Below, one piece after another: positions 1-6,292 of a stretch of DNA of 11,921 nucleotides (positions are counted from its first letter, which is position 1; every line of letters starts with the position of its first letter). The notes under the pieces were generated by a model. That model saw nothing but the letters and a program-made list of their open reading frames with translations, ran no database searches and had not been told where the DNA came from. The DNA comes from an uncultured Pseudomonadales bacterium. GTDB lineage: Bacteria; Pseudomonadota; Gammaproteobacteria; Pseudomonadales; Porticoccaceae. The stretch spans positions 1-11,921 of the forward strand of contig CAJQJT010000341.1 in assembly GCA_905478725.1 (NCBI GenBank), written 5' to 3'. A program made the position numbers and the translations under genes.

Positions 1-1
1 G

Positions 2-49
2 TTGGAAACCCGCTTTGAGCGGCTGATGTCTTACGGTCGTCCTGACTAA
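2..49 (+). CDS. accA: Acetyl-CoA carboxylase carboxyltransferase subunit alpha, C-terminal end (partial)
   Basis: Only the last 15 codons are present; the gene begins left of the window. The frame reads LETRFERLMSYGRPD and then TAA. The block R-[FY]-[EQ]-R-L-M-S-Y-G matches the C-terminus of AccA as I remember it (the E. coli protein ends with a very similar RYQRLMSYG block). AccA is the alpha half of the carboxyltransferase that moves the carboxyl group from biotin to acetyl-CoA, making malonyl-CoA for fatty acid synthesis in the cytoplasm. A strong hairpin terminator follows about 40 bp after the stop, so this is the end of its transcription unit. The call rests on a very short match and no other domain can be checked. 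Confidence 0.68.
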   Translation: METRFERLMSYGRPD

Positions 50-89
50 GCTCTCAATAGACGCCGCCCTGCAGATCTCTGGGTCGAAT

Positions 90-126
90 AAAAAGCCGCC
101 GACTCCATAAGAGCGGCGGCTTTTTT
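90..126. terminator. Bidirectional intrinsic terminator
   Basis: A perfect 12-bp stem pairs 90-101 (AAAAAGCCGCCG) with 114-125. An additional CTC/GAG pairing can close the loop to about 5 nt with one bulged A. Rightward it ends in six T's (121-126), and leftward in five T's from the A-run at 90-94. It sits between the convergent ends of accA and the leftward gene at 142-912, and probably terminates both. Confidence 0.9.
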
Positions 127-141
127 GTGGCTATTGGCATT

Positions 142-912
142 TCAGCTTTCAGACAGAGTTGAAATCGCTGCCAGTGCATCAGGATCCTGGGCTTTGATTT
201 TATTGGCTATATGGTGCTGGAAAAAGTAGTGAAAGTCATCGCAGTCCTCGGTCTCATAGAGACAGTCATCACCCGGTAGGACTGGAGTGCTGATCATCTT
301 ACTGTCGTCGATTAACATAGCGCTGACACTGCCATCCTGGCGCAGTCTCCAGCTGACCACTTCTTTAAGAGTAATTGTTTTAAACTTATCGGCCGATAAC
401 ACGGCATGGGTGCCTATGGTGTCAGGGATTTCCTGAATGATCTCGCGCTCGGATTCACACTGATACTCATAGTAATCAGCTGCGGTCTCCAACTCGACAA
501 TTTTATGAAGGGGTGCACTGTAAAAAAGCTCGTCGACGCCGGCATCATAATAGCCTTGCCACTGGCCATTTAAGGGATCATTGATTTCGTCGCAGGGCAC
601 TAGTTCATGGAGCCAGGGCACCAGGCCTACAACCTCACCGCTGGTGCGCAGTCCCCAGGCGAGAATTTTAATCGAAAACAGCTTGTCCTGATTCTCTGAA
701 TTGGAATAGAGCATTTCCAGTCCGTCGAGTTCAGGGGTGATACGGATAAGCTTGTTATTGAGGTTTTCTGAAAGCGGCTTGCGGGTGAATATGTCGATAA
801 CGTTGTCAGACTGGGGTTTTGAATCAGACTTTTTCTCAGACCCTGGTTTAGTCTTTGAGCCAGGTTTTGAACTGGCTTTAGACGCAGATTTGAAATCAAT
901 GATTTTGCTCAT
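142..912 (-). CDS. Conserved-looking protein of unknown function with Lys/Ser/Pro-rich N-terminus
   Basis: I do not recognise a named family. The protein has 256 residues. The reading frame stays open upstream to 1119, but ATG at 912 is chosen because AAGGAG lies 8 nt before it and because the longer version would run through the promoter region and into epmC. Residues 8-36 are a low-complexity tail rich in K, S, P and G, probably disordered. Two short hydrophobic-acidic motifs flank it: IIDF at 4-7 and VIDIF at 38-42. The rest (about 55-250) looks folded and acidic, with a Trp/Gly-containing block around 84-101 (AWGLRTSGEVVGLVPWL) and Asp/Glu-rich stretches near 215-227. There is no signal peptide, no membrane helix and no catalytic motif I can name. 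It is transcribed alone, divergent from epmC, and shares a terminator with accA. It is probably a soluble cytoplasmic protein. Confidence 0.8.
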   Translation of the reverse strand: MSKIIDFKSASKASSKPGSKTKPGSEKKSDSKPQSDNVIDIFTRKPLSENLNNKLIRITPELDGLEMLYSNSENQDKLFSIKILAWGLRTSGEVVGLVPWLHELVPCDEINDPLNGQWQGYYDAGVDELFYSAPLHKIVELETAADYYEYQCESEREIIQEIPDTIGTHAVLSADKFKTITLKEVVSWRLRQDGSVSAMLIDDSKMISTPVLPGDDCLYETEDCDDFHYFFQHHIANKIKAQDPDALAAISTLSES

Positions 913-962
913 CGGTCCATCTCCTTGATCGGTTGGCAGGAAACGCGTCTTACTTTTCAAAC

Positions 963-1001
963 GTACTTCAATTAAAAGTACTCCAGAACCACGCAAAGTA
1001 C
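963..1001. repeat. Three copies of GTACTT/AAGTAC in the divergent promoter region
   Basis: GTACTT at 963-968 and AAGTAC at 976-981 form an inverted repeat with a 7-bp AT-rich spacer. A further AAGTAC lies at 996-1001. The second and third copies touch the -10 and -35 elements of the candidate leftward promoter. This is the geometry of a possible operator, though short AT-rich repeats also arise by chance. No regulator is identified. Confidence 0.35.
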
Positions 1002-1003
1002 AA
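975..1003 (-). promoter_or_regulatory. Candidate sigma70 promoter for the leftward unknown gene
   Basis: Reading leftward, TTGTAC (998-1003 on the complement) is followed by a 17-bp spacer and TACTTT (975-980). That is a good -35 with ideal spacing and a mediocre -10. It would start transcription about 50 bp before the ATG at 912. The call is from motif reading only. Confidence 0.45.
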
Positions 1004-1048
1004 TAAGTTGAGTTAATAATAGCCGGTGCTGCAAATCGGAAATGACTA

Positions 1049-1054
1049 TATAAT
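1049..1054 (+). promoter_or_regulatory. Candidate -10 element upstream of epmC
   Basis: A perfect TATAAT lies 37 bp before the TTG start of epmC, a suitable distance for a short leader. No good -35 hexamer is found 16-18 bp upstream (the sequence there is near GTGCTG), so the element would need an activator or may be a chance match in AT-rich DNA. Confidence 0.35.
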
Positions 1055-1091
1055 TTCAGTTTGGCACAGTATCTAGAGCTTGGGGTAATAA

Positions 1092-1670
1092 TTGTTAACA
1101 GAGAATCTGCGCTTGGCACCTGTCACAGAGTTGTTTGACCAGCTGTTTGGCGATCGACTCAATACGCGCTTGCTGGGCGGTGCCAGCGAACCGATTTATA
1201 TTCCCGCTGGATTGAGCACAGCGGAAGCTGGACTCAGTCCTGTGGAGATCTACCACAGGCTCTATTTTCGCCATGACTACCTCTCTAGTGCGCTCCATGA
1301 ATCTGCCCATTGGTGTATTGCCGGGGCCCAGCGCCGAGAACAGCTGGACTTTGGTTACTGGTATAGTCCAGATGGTCGCTCGGTCGAGCAACAGCAGTTA
1401 TTCGAGCAGGCTGAGGTTAGGCCCCAGGCTCTGGAATGGATGTTCTCAGTGGCCTGTGGCCAGCGTTTTCGAGTTAGTGCCGACAATCTGGCCTCGGATC
1501 AGGGCGCCAGCAGCGACTTTATTGCGGCGGTCGTGGAGCAGGCTCAGAGTTGGTGCGCTGGCGACAGTTTGCCCTCGAGAGGGCGGCTGTTTATTGAAGC
1601 CTTGGCCAAACAATTTGACTGTGCCGAGCCACTGTCTCAGGATCATTATCAATTAGCGGCGCTTGATTGA
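1092..1670 (+). CDS. epmC: Elongation factor P hydroxylase EpmC
   Basis: EpmC (YfcM) hydroxylates the modified lysine of elongation factor P after EpmA and EpmB have added beta-lysine; EF-P then relieves ribosome stalling at polyproline. The 192-residue protein is close in length to E. coli EpmC (about 180) and aligns with it by eye across most of its length. Shared blocks are NTRL followed by EPIY (24-36), the metal-binding HExxH motif HESAHWCIAG (H69, E70, H73), DFGYWYSPDGR (86-96), EVRPQAL (108-114) and the SADNL block (129-133). The start is TTG at 1092: an in-frame stop lies just before it, a GGGG stretch sits 6 nt upstream, and the distance to NTRL matches the E. coli protein. The gene is first in a rightward run; 135 bp separate it from the exonuclease gene. 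The partners epmA, epmB and efp are not in the window. Confidence 0.95.
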   Translation: MLTENLRLAPVTELFDQLFGDRLNTRLLGGASEPIYIPAGLSTAEAGLSPVEIYHRLYFRHDYLSSALHESAHWCIAGAQRREQLDFGYWYSPDGRSVEQQQLFEQAEVRPQALEWMFSVACGQRFRVSADNLASDQGASSDFIAAVVEQAQSWCAGDSLPSRGRLFIEALAKQFDCAEPLSQDHYQLAALD

Positions 1671-1686
1671 GGGTAGTTGATTAAAA

Positions 1687-1738
1687 GAAGCTAATTTAGA
1701 GAAGCTAATTTAGAGAAGCTAATTTAGAGAAGCTAATT
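1687..1738. repeat. 14-bp tandem repeat, about 3.7 copies
   Basis: The unit GAAGCTAATTTAGA occurs three times without a mismatch (1687-1700, 1701-1714, 1715-1728), followed by the first 10 bases of a fourth copy (1729-1738). Because 14 is not a multiple of three, a coding function is unlikely. Each junction contains TTAG and CTAA separated by 5 nt, which can form small hairpins. It lies between the epmC stop and the exonuclease gene, where copy number could change by strand slippage. Confidence 0.95.
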
Positions 1739-1805
1739 GAAAGCACTTGGCTAGCAGTATTACAGCCAGTTTTTTACACTTACGCAGGAGCGCAACCGGT
1801 CTATT

Positions 1806-2711
1806 ATGCAAGCTTATCTCATTGATTCATCAATCTACATTTTTCGCAGTTATTTCACTCTGCCTGAAAACTGGCAGGCATTGGACTCGGGGCATCCGAC
1901 CCATGCAGTCTATGGCTTTACCGCCTTTATGCTGGACATGCTGCGCAATAAGAATCCCGAGCATCTGTTCTGTGCCTTTGATGAAAGTTTGCGCAGCGGC
2001 TTTCGCCACCAGCTATGCCCGGACTATAAAGCCAATCGTGAGCTCCCGGATGACGCTCTGGCTTTTCAGCTGAACGCCTGTCGCCAGCTCTGTCGTGTCT
2101 TAGGGGTTGCTGAGATGGCCTCTGAAACTTATGAAGCGGACGACCTGATTGGCGCAGTGGCTAAGAACACCAGGCTCGCCAATGCACAGCCTGTAGTGGT
2201 GACTCGGGATAAGGATCTGATGCAGCTGATCGAAGCCGAGGATCTGTTTTGGGACTTTGGCAAGGCGCCGCCGAAGACTCAGCGTCAGGTGGAAAAAGAT
2301 CTCGAGATTGGCTGTCAGCAGATGGCTGATTTTTTAGCCTTGACCGGTGATAGCAGTGATAATATAACGGGTGTGCCGGGAGTGGGTGCCAAGACCGCTA
2401 AGCAGTTGCTGCTGCATTTTCCCGATATAGACGCCATTTTGGATCATCTAGATCAGTTACAGGATTTACCGATTCGCGGCGCAAGCAAGCTTGCGGACAA
2501 GATTGATACTCATCGTGAGCAACTTCTATTAGCCCGACAGCTGACGACTATTTTTACCGATATCAAAGAAGCACCCAGCCTTGATCAGATCGCTTGGCAG
2601 GGAATTAATCTCGATGCCTTTGATCTGTTTTGTGAGGAGATGGGCTTCGCCGACAAGTTCCATGATCGCGCCAAACAGCTGCGCGGGCGTCAGTTCACAC
2701 CGAGCTGGTAG
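1806..2711 (+). CDS. 5'-3' exonuclease / flap endonuclease family protein
   Basis: This 301-residue protein belongs to the family of the DNA polymerase I 5'-nuclease domain, T5 exonuclease and E. coli ExoIX (Xni). Such enzymes remove flaps and RNA primers during replication and repair in the cytoplasm. The N-terminal PIN-like domain carries D7, D59 (AFD), E110-A-D112-D113, D135/D137 (TRDKDL) and D182/D185 (GDSSDN). The helix-hairpin-helix DNA-binding motif follows at about 187-201 (ITGVPGVGAKTAKQL). All metal-binding carboxylates expected of an active enzyme are present, whereas E. coli ExoIX lacks several of them; xni would therefore be a loose name and is not given. ATG at 1806 is the chosen start because the MQAYLIDSS block fits the family N-terminus. 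Its ribosome binding site is poor: AGGAG at 1786-1790 is 15 nt away. pdxB follows after 46 bp, probably cotranscribed. The role next to polA is inferred. Confidence 0.9.
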   Translation: MQAYLIDSSIYIFRSYFTLPENWQALDSGHPTHAVYGFTAFMLDMLRNKNPEHLFCAFDESLRSGFRHQLCPDYKANRELPDDALAFQLNACRQLCRVLGVAEMASETYEADDLIGAVAKNTRLANAQPVVVTRDKDLMQLIEAEDLFWDFGKAPPKTQRQVEKDLEIGCQQMADFLALTGDSSDNITGVPGVGAKTAKQLLLHFPDIDAILDHLDQLQDLPIRGASKLADKIDTHREQLLLARQLTTIFTDIKEAPSLDQIAWQGINLDAFDLFCEEMGFADKFHDRAKQLRGRQFTPSW

Positions 2712-2747
2712 AGCAATTTAATATTGGGTTTTAGTGACCTTTCTAGT

Positions 2748-2752
2748 AGGAG
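2748..2752 (+). promoter_or_regulatory. Ribosome binding site deciding the pdxB TTG start
   Basis: AGGAG lies 5 nt before TTG at 2758. It supports that codon over the in-frame GTG at 2734, which has no such site. The protein then begins with the family-typical MKIVADQN. Confidence 0.75.
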
Positions 2753-2757
2753 CCAGA

Positions 2758-3852
2758 TTGAAAATAGTAGCGGATCAAAATATGTTGATGGTGGACCAGT
2801 TCTTTGGCGGGTTTGGCACCATCACCTACGTGCCGGGCCGCAGCCTTTGTGCTGCGGATATTGCCGACGCTGATATTCTCTTGGTGCGCTCAGTGACTCA
2901 GGTTAACCAAGCATTGCTAGAGGGCTCATCGGTCTCATTTGTTGGATCTGCGACCATAGGCACAGACCATATAGATCAGGACTATTTAGCTCAGCAGGGC
3001 ATAGCATTCGCCTATGCACCCGGCTGCAATGCCGACGCCGTTGTGCAATATGATCTGTCTGTGCTCAGTCGCCTCCAGGCCAATTGGCAGCAGAGTACTG
3101 TTGGCATAGTAGGCTGCGGTAATGTTGGCGGTCGTCTCTATAAAGCGCTGACCAATCTCGGTGTCAGTTGCACGGTTTATGATCCATTCTTAAGTGCTGA
3201 ATCAGGGTTCAATCTAACGGATTTTGACACTGTGCTGGGCAGCGATATTATCTGTGTGCATACACCTTTAACCACAACAGGTTCCCATCCAACCGAGCAT
3301 CTATTTAACGCTGAGGTGCTGGCGCGTCTAAATCCAGAGAGCCTATTAATCAATGCTGGCCGCGGAGCGGTTATAGATAATGCTGCGCTGCTGCAGTTGC
3401 TGGAAAGCGGTTCGCCTCTCAGGGTGGCACTGGATGTTTGGGAGGGCGAGCCAACAGTTAGTCTGCCGCTACTGAGTCTGGTTTCACTGGCTACGCCGCA
3501 TATTGCTGGCTATAGCGTTGAGGGCAAGGCCAGGGGCACAGAGATGCTTGCTGAGGCGTTTAAACGATTGACTGACACGGATGCTGAAGTGCTTACAAGG
3601 CAGCCTGAAACAGTTTCTAGGCTAACTGCAGGAACACTTAGTGATTTGATCTTGGCGAGCTATGATGTGGCTGAGGATGATCTGAAAATGCGTGAGGCGT
3701 TGAGTACCAGTTCTGATATAGCGCTCACTTTTGACCTGTTGCGCAAGCAGTACCCCGAGCGCCACGAGTTCAGTTGTTATCAATTGAGTGGCAGTGTTGC
3801 AGGTGCCCAGCCTGAACTGAGAGATCAGGCAATCAAGCTGGGATTTCGCTAG
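2758..3852 (+). CDS. pdxB: 4-phosphoerythronate dehydrogenase PdxB
   Basis: PdxB oxidises 4-phospho-D-erythronate to 2-oxo-3-hydroxy-4-phosphobutanoate, the second step of the DXP-dependent pyridoxal 5'-phosphate pathway. The 364-residue protein (E. coli: 378) matches PdxB from MKIVADQN onward. It has LLVRSVTQVN (41-50), the GTDHID block (68-73), the NAD-binding GxGxxG loop GCGNVG (119-124), catalytic R202 in NAGRGAVIDN, D226 and E231 in LDVWEGEP, and catalytic H248 in ATPHIAGYS. EGKARGT (255-261) is also typical. The C-terminal part (about 290-364), corresponding to the PdxB-specific dimerisation domain, is present but diverged. The start is TTG with a good ribosome binding site 5 nt upstream. 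Its last 20 bp overlap the end of the opposing alaA, whose product needs PLP; I infer no regulatory link from that. Confidence 0.95.
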   Translation: MKIVADQNMLMVDQFFGGFGTITYVPGRSLCAADIADADILLVRSVTQVNQALLEGSSVSFVGSATIGTDHIDQDYLAQQGIAFAYAPGCNADAVVQYDLSVLSRLQANWQQSTVGIVGCGNVGGRLYKALTNLGVSCTVYDPFLSAESGFNLTDFDTVLGSDIICVHTPLTTTGSHPTEHLFNAEVLARLNPESLLINAGRGAVIDNAALLQLLESGSPLRVALDVWEGEPTVSLPLLSLVSLATPHIAGYSVEGKARGTEMLAEAFKRLTDTDAEVLTRQPETVSRLTAGTLSDLILASYDVAEDDLKMREALSTSSDIALTFDLLRKQYPERHEFSCYQLSGSVAGAQPELRDQAIKLGFR

Positions 3853-5095
3853 TCGACTTGGTTAATTGCGACGCACTAGTTGTGGCGCGAACTCGCTCAA
3901 GAAATGTTGCCAGTCGTCCAATAGCCTCAATCAGCTGATCTTTGTCAGGCAAAAACACAATGCGAAAATGCTGAGTGCCAACCATATTAAAGGCACTGCC
4001 TTGAACCAAAAGCACACGTTCCTGTTTAAGCAGTTCGAGGACCAAATCTTCATCGTCAGCAATGGGGTACATAGCCGGATCCAGCTTGGGGAACAGGTAC
4101 ATAGCCGACTTGGGTTTGACACAGCTAACGCCGGGAATCTGGGTAATTAGCTCATGGGCCAAATCCCGTTGGGCCAGCAGTCTGCCATTGGGCAGTATCA
4201 GGTCGTTAATACTTTGATAACCACCCAGAGCTGTCTGCACTGCAAGCATCGCCGGCACATTGGCGCAGAGACGCATAGACGCAAGCATTTCAAGCCCTTC
4301 TATATAGCTGCGGGCATTCTGTTTGGCACCGGACGTAATCACCCAGCCGGAGCGGAATCCGGCTAGTCGATAGGTTTTTGATAGGCCGTTAAAGGTCAGG
4401 CAGAGAACGTTCTTCACCAGGGTGGCCAGGGGAATATGTACCGCATCATCATAGAGAATACGATCGTATATCTCGTCGGCAAATACCACTAGATTGTATT
4501 TCTCAGCCAGGGCCACTATTTGCTTGAGATTGTCTTCGCTGTAGACCGCACCAGTTGGATTGTTCGGATTAATCACAACTATGCCACGGGTGTTAGCGGT
4601 TATCTTGCTCTCTATATCAGCAACATTGGGTTGCCAGTTATCATCTTCGTTGCACTGATAGTGCATTGGCGTGCCACCGGCCATGGAGACCGCAGCAGTC
4701 CACAATGGGTAGTCCGGGGAGGGTATCAACACTTCGTCGCCGTTGTTAAGCAGTGCCTGCATGGACATCACAATCAGCTCACTGACACCATTGCCCATGA
4801 TTACGTCATCTACAACAACATTTTCTATACCCTGAGTCTGTGCCCGTTGCATCACCGCTTTGCGCGCGGAGAAGAGGCCCTTTGAATGACAGTAGCCCTG
4901 AGCTTCACGGAGATTGTGAATAACGTCATGCATAATTTCATCTGGGGCGTCAAAGCCAAAGGCACCAGGGTTGCCAATGTTTAGCTTAATTATCCGTTGG
5001 CCTTCGTCTTCAAGCAGGTTAGCATGATCAAGAACGGGGCCGCGGATGTCATAACAGACATTCGCCAGCTTGAGAGATTTTTTTAATTCAGGCAT
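3833..5095 (-). CDS. alaA: Glutamate-pyruvate aminotransferase AlaA (PLP-dependent, class I/II)
   Basis: AlaA makes L-alanine by transferring the amino group of glutamate to pyruvate, using PLP in the cytoplasm. The 420-residue protein aligns by eye with E. coli AlaA (YfbQ, 405 residues) from the N-terminus on: KLANVCYDIRGP (9-20), KLNIGNPGAFGFDAPDE (37-53), GNGVSELI (101-108), PSPDYPLW (125-132), NPNNPTGAVYS (176-186, with cofactor-contacting N179), FADEIYD (205-211, D207 and Y210), the Schiff-base lysine K240 in FNGLSKTYR, GLEMLASMRLCANVPA (267-282) and the carboxylate-binding R378. The start matches E. coli in length although the ribosome binding site is weak (GAAG only). The last 16 or so residues, Ser/Thr-rich, extend past the usual C-terminus into the 3' end of pdxB. 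No promoter is clear in 5096-5211. Confidence 0.95.
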   Translation of the reverse strand: MPELKKSLKLANVCYDIRGPVLDHANLLEDEGQRIIKLNIGNPGAFGFDAPDEIMHDVIHNLREAQGYCHSKGLFSARKAVMQRAQTQGIENVVVDDVIMGNGVSELIVMSMQALLNNGDEVLIPSPDYPLWTAAVSMAGGTPMHYQCNEDDNWQPNVADIESKITANTRGIVVINPNNPTGAVYSEDNLKQIVALAEKYNLVVFADEIYDRILYDDAVHIPLATLVKNVLCLTFNGLSKTYRLAGFRSGWVITSGAKQNARSYIEGLEMLASMRLCANVPAMLAVQTALGGYQSINDLILPNGRLLAQRDLAHELITQIPGVSCVKPKSAMYLFPKLDPAMYPIADDEDLVLELLKQERVLLVQGSAFNMVGTQHFRIVFLPDKDQLIEAIGRLATFLERVRATTSASQLTKSTSEIPA

Positions 5096-5211
5096 GGGGC
5101 ACTTCAGTTAATAGTCAGTCAAAAAGTTGTTGGAACGTTAAGCGCGACATTTAGATCACGCGTCTACAGAGCCCATTGTAGCTAAATAATATGGTTGTGG
5201 GGGAAGCTTTA

Positions 5212-5952
5212 ATGAAAATAATAACCTTGCCAGGGCAGGGCGCTTTACTTCTGATTGTTGTCAGTGCTGTCGGTTATCGCATGGATCTATTGCCATTTAG
5301 GCTGGCTCTATTGCTATTGATTATCGGGCTGTTGGTCTGCACCTTGGTAGCGCTAGCCGAGCTTATTATATTAAGCGTCAACGCCGTTAATAAAAAACCT
5401 CTGCGCCTAGAGTATCTGGTGCTAGCGGTGAGTTGCGCCCTAGGTCCCAGCATTTTACTCTATAGGGTCGGCATCGACGGTTTCAGGGCGCCGATGATTC
5501 ACGATATAACCACTGACACTGCCAATCCACCGGTGTTTCTATTTACTCAGGAGGGCGAGGGGTTTCGAGAAAACTCCTTGGTCTACGGAGCCGATAAACT
5601 GAGTGCTGAGCAGATAACGGCTATACAGCTGGAAGCCTATCCTGATATCCGCACTGTAATTGTTGAAGCGCCTGGGCGCAGGGTGTATCAGAATGCCTTA
5701 TTTGTTGGAAGCTTGCTGGGTTGGAAGATTTCAGGCCACGACGTATCTATGTTCCACTTTGAGGCAAAGGCGACCACACCGGTGTTTGGGTTTGTCGATG
5801 ATATTGTGGTGCGGATTACACCGTTGAACGAGCATTCAAGTGCAATTGATATTCGCTCCCTGTCAAGAGTGGGAGTCTCTGACATCGGCGCCAATGCAAA
5901 ACGCATAAGGCTTTTTTTCGACAAGCTGGGGGAAGAATTAATTATTCACTAA
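5212..5952 (+). CDS. DUF1499 domain membrane protein
   Basis: The function of DUF1499 is unknown. The 246-residue protein starts with three predicted membrane helices (about 8-22, 30-55 and 66-85), which fits an inner-membrane location. The DUF1499 domain follows from about 93. Its recognisable blocks are IHDITTDTANPP (96-107), FGFVDDIVVRI (192-202) and DIRSLSRVGVSD (213-224) running into an IGANAKRIR block near the end. ATG at 5212 is preferred over an in-frame ATG at 5191 because GGGGGAAG lies just upstream of 5212, while 5191 has no ribosome binding site. The gene is divergent from alaA (116 bp apart) and is followed directly by the tRNA promoter, with no terminator of its own visible, so readthrough into the tRNA genes is possible. 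Confidence 0.88.
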   Translation: MKIITLPGQGALLLIVVSAVGYRMDLLPFRLALLLLIIGLLVCTLVALAELIILSVNAVNKKPLRLEYLVLAVSCALGPSILLYRVGIDGFRAPMIHDITTDTANPPVFLFTQEGEGFRENSLVYGADKLSAEQITAIQLEAYPDIRTVIVEAPGRRVYQNALFVGSLLGWKISGHDVSMFHFEAKATTPVFGFVDDIVVRITPLNEHSSAIDIRSLSRVGVSDIGANAKRIRLFFDKLGEELIIH

Positions 5953-5979
5953 ACGAGGTAAAAATAAGCGCCATTAGGC

Positions 5980-6008
5980 TTGACAGTTTATCTGTAGCTC
6001 AATAGAAT
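5980..6008 (+). promoter_or_regulatory. Strong sigma70 promoter of the tRNA operon
   Basis: A perfect -35 TTGACA (5980-5985) is followed by a 17-bp spacer and the -10 TAGAAT (6003-6008, one mismatch from consensus). A GC-rich discriminator, GCGCGCC, follows immediately; this is known from stable-RNA promoters under stringent control by ppGpp/DksA. Transcription should start near 6014-6016, about 15 bp before tRNA-Glu. Confidence 0.88.
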
Positions 6009-6029
6009 GCGCGCCTCCTAGCCAGTACC

Positions 6030-6105
6030 GTCCCGTTCGTCTAGAGGCCTAGGACACCGCCCTTTCACGGCGGTAACAGGGGTTCGACTCCCCTACGGGA
6101 CGCCA
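6030..6105 (+). tRNA. tRNA-Glu (anticodon TTC)
   Basis: The 76-nt gene has encoded CCA (6103-6105). The acceptor stem GTCCCGT/ACGGGAC is perfect, with discriminator G. The anticodon stem CCGCC/GGCGG encloses the loop CTTTCAC, with anticodon TTC at 6064-6066. The T loop is TTCGACT. The sequence is nearly identical to E. coli tRNA-Glu. It is first in a two-tRNA transcript. Confidence 0.98.
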
Positions 6106-6114
6106 TTTTTATAC

Positions 6115-6134
6115 AGCACTTATGGATAAGTGTT
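6115..6134 (+). other. Hairpin in the spacer between the two tRNAs
   Basis: A stem of about 9 bp (one G-U pair) is centred on CACTTAT (6117-6123) and ATAAGTG (6126-6132), separated by GG; in practice the loop would be about 4 nt. It fills the 30-nt spacer and ends one base before the mature 5' end of tRNA-Gly. It may guide RNase cleavage of the dimeric precursor; this is an inference from position. Confidence 0.5.
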
Positions 6135-6135
6135 T

Positions 6136-6210
6136 GCGGGAATAGCTCAGTGGTAGAGCACAACCTTGCCAAGGTTGGGGTCGCGAGTTCGAACCTCGTT
6201 TCCCGCTCCA
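6136..6210 (+). tRNA. tRNA-Gly (anticodon GCC)
   Basis: The 75-nt gene has encoded CCA (6208-6210). The acceptor stem is GCGGGAA/TTCCCGC with discriminator T. The D arm contains AGCTCAGTGGTAGAGC. The anticodon stem CAACC/GGTTG encloses TTGCCAA, with anticodon GCC at 6168-6170, and the T arm has GTTCGAA. It is cotranscribed after tRNA-Glu. Confidence 0.98.
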
Positions 6211-6215
6211 ATACT

Positions 6216-6245
6216 AAACGCAAAACTTCGGTTTTGCGTTTTTTT
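6216..6245 (+). terminator. Intrinsic terminator of the tRNA operon
   Basis: A perfect 11-bp stem, AAACGCAAAAC (6216-6226) with GTTTTGCGTTT (6231-6241), is closed by the very stable tetraloop TTCG in the C(UUCG)G context. It runs into a T-tract ending at 6245. It starts 6 nt after the CCA of tRNA-Gly. Confidence 0.93.
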
Positions 6246-6292
6246 ATGTCTGGGTTTTAGTCAGCGCAAAGTGCCGCTTTTAAATTCTCCAG

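Noticed and set aside
1113..1115. TTG at 1113 as an alternative epmC start
   Set aside because: It gives an N-terminus 7 residues shorter than expected from E. coli EpmC; TTG at 1092 fits better, though the two cannot be separated with certainty.
913..1119. N-terminal extension of the leftward unknown protein to 325 residues
   Set aside because: The added 69 residues look non-protein-like, lie over the candidate promoter and overlap the start of epmC; the internal ATG at 912 has an AAGGAG at proper distance.
2734..2757. GTG at 2734 as the start of pdxB
   Set aside because: It adds eight residues absent from the family and lacks a ribosome binding site; TTG at 2758 gives the conserved MKIVADQN start with AGGAG upstream.
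5164..5181. CTACA-N8-TGTAG inverted repeat between alaA and the DUF1499 gene as an operator
   Set aside because: Only 5 bp per arm with no extension and no second copy, easily a chance event.
5191..5211. ATG at 5191 as the start of the DUF1499 protein
   Set aside because: No ribosome binding site precedes it; ATG at 5212 has GGGGGAAG upstream and begins directly before the first membrane helix.
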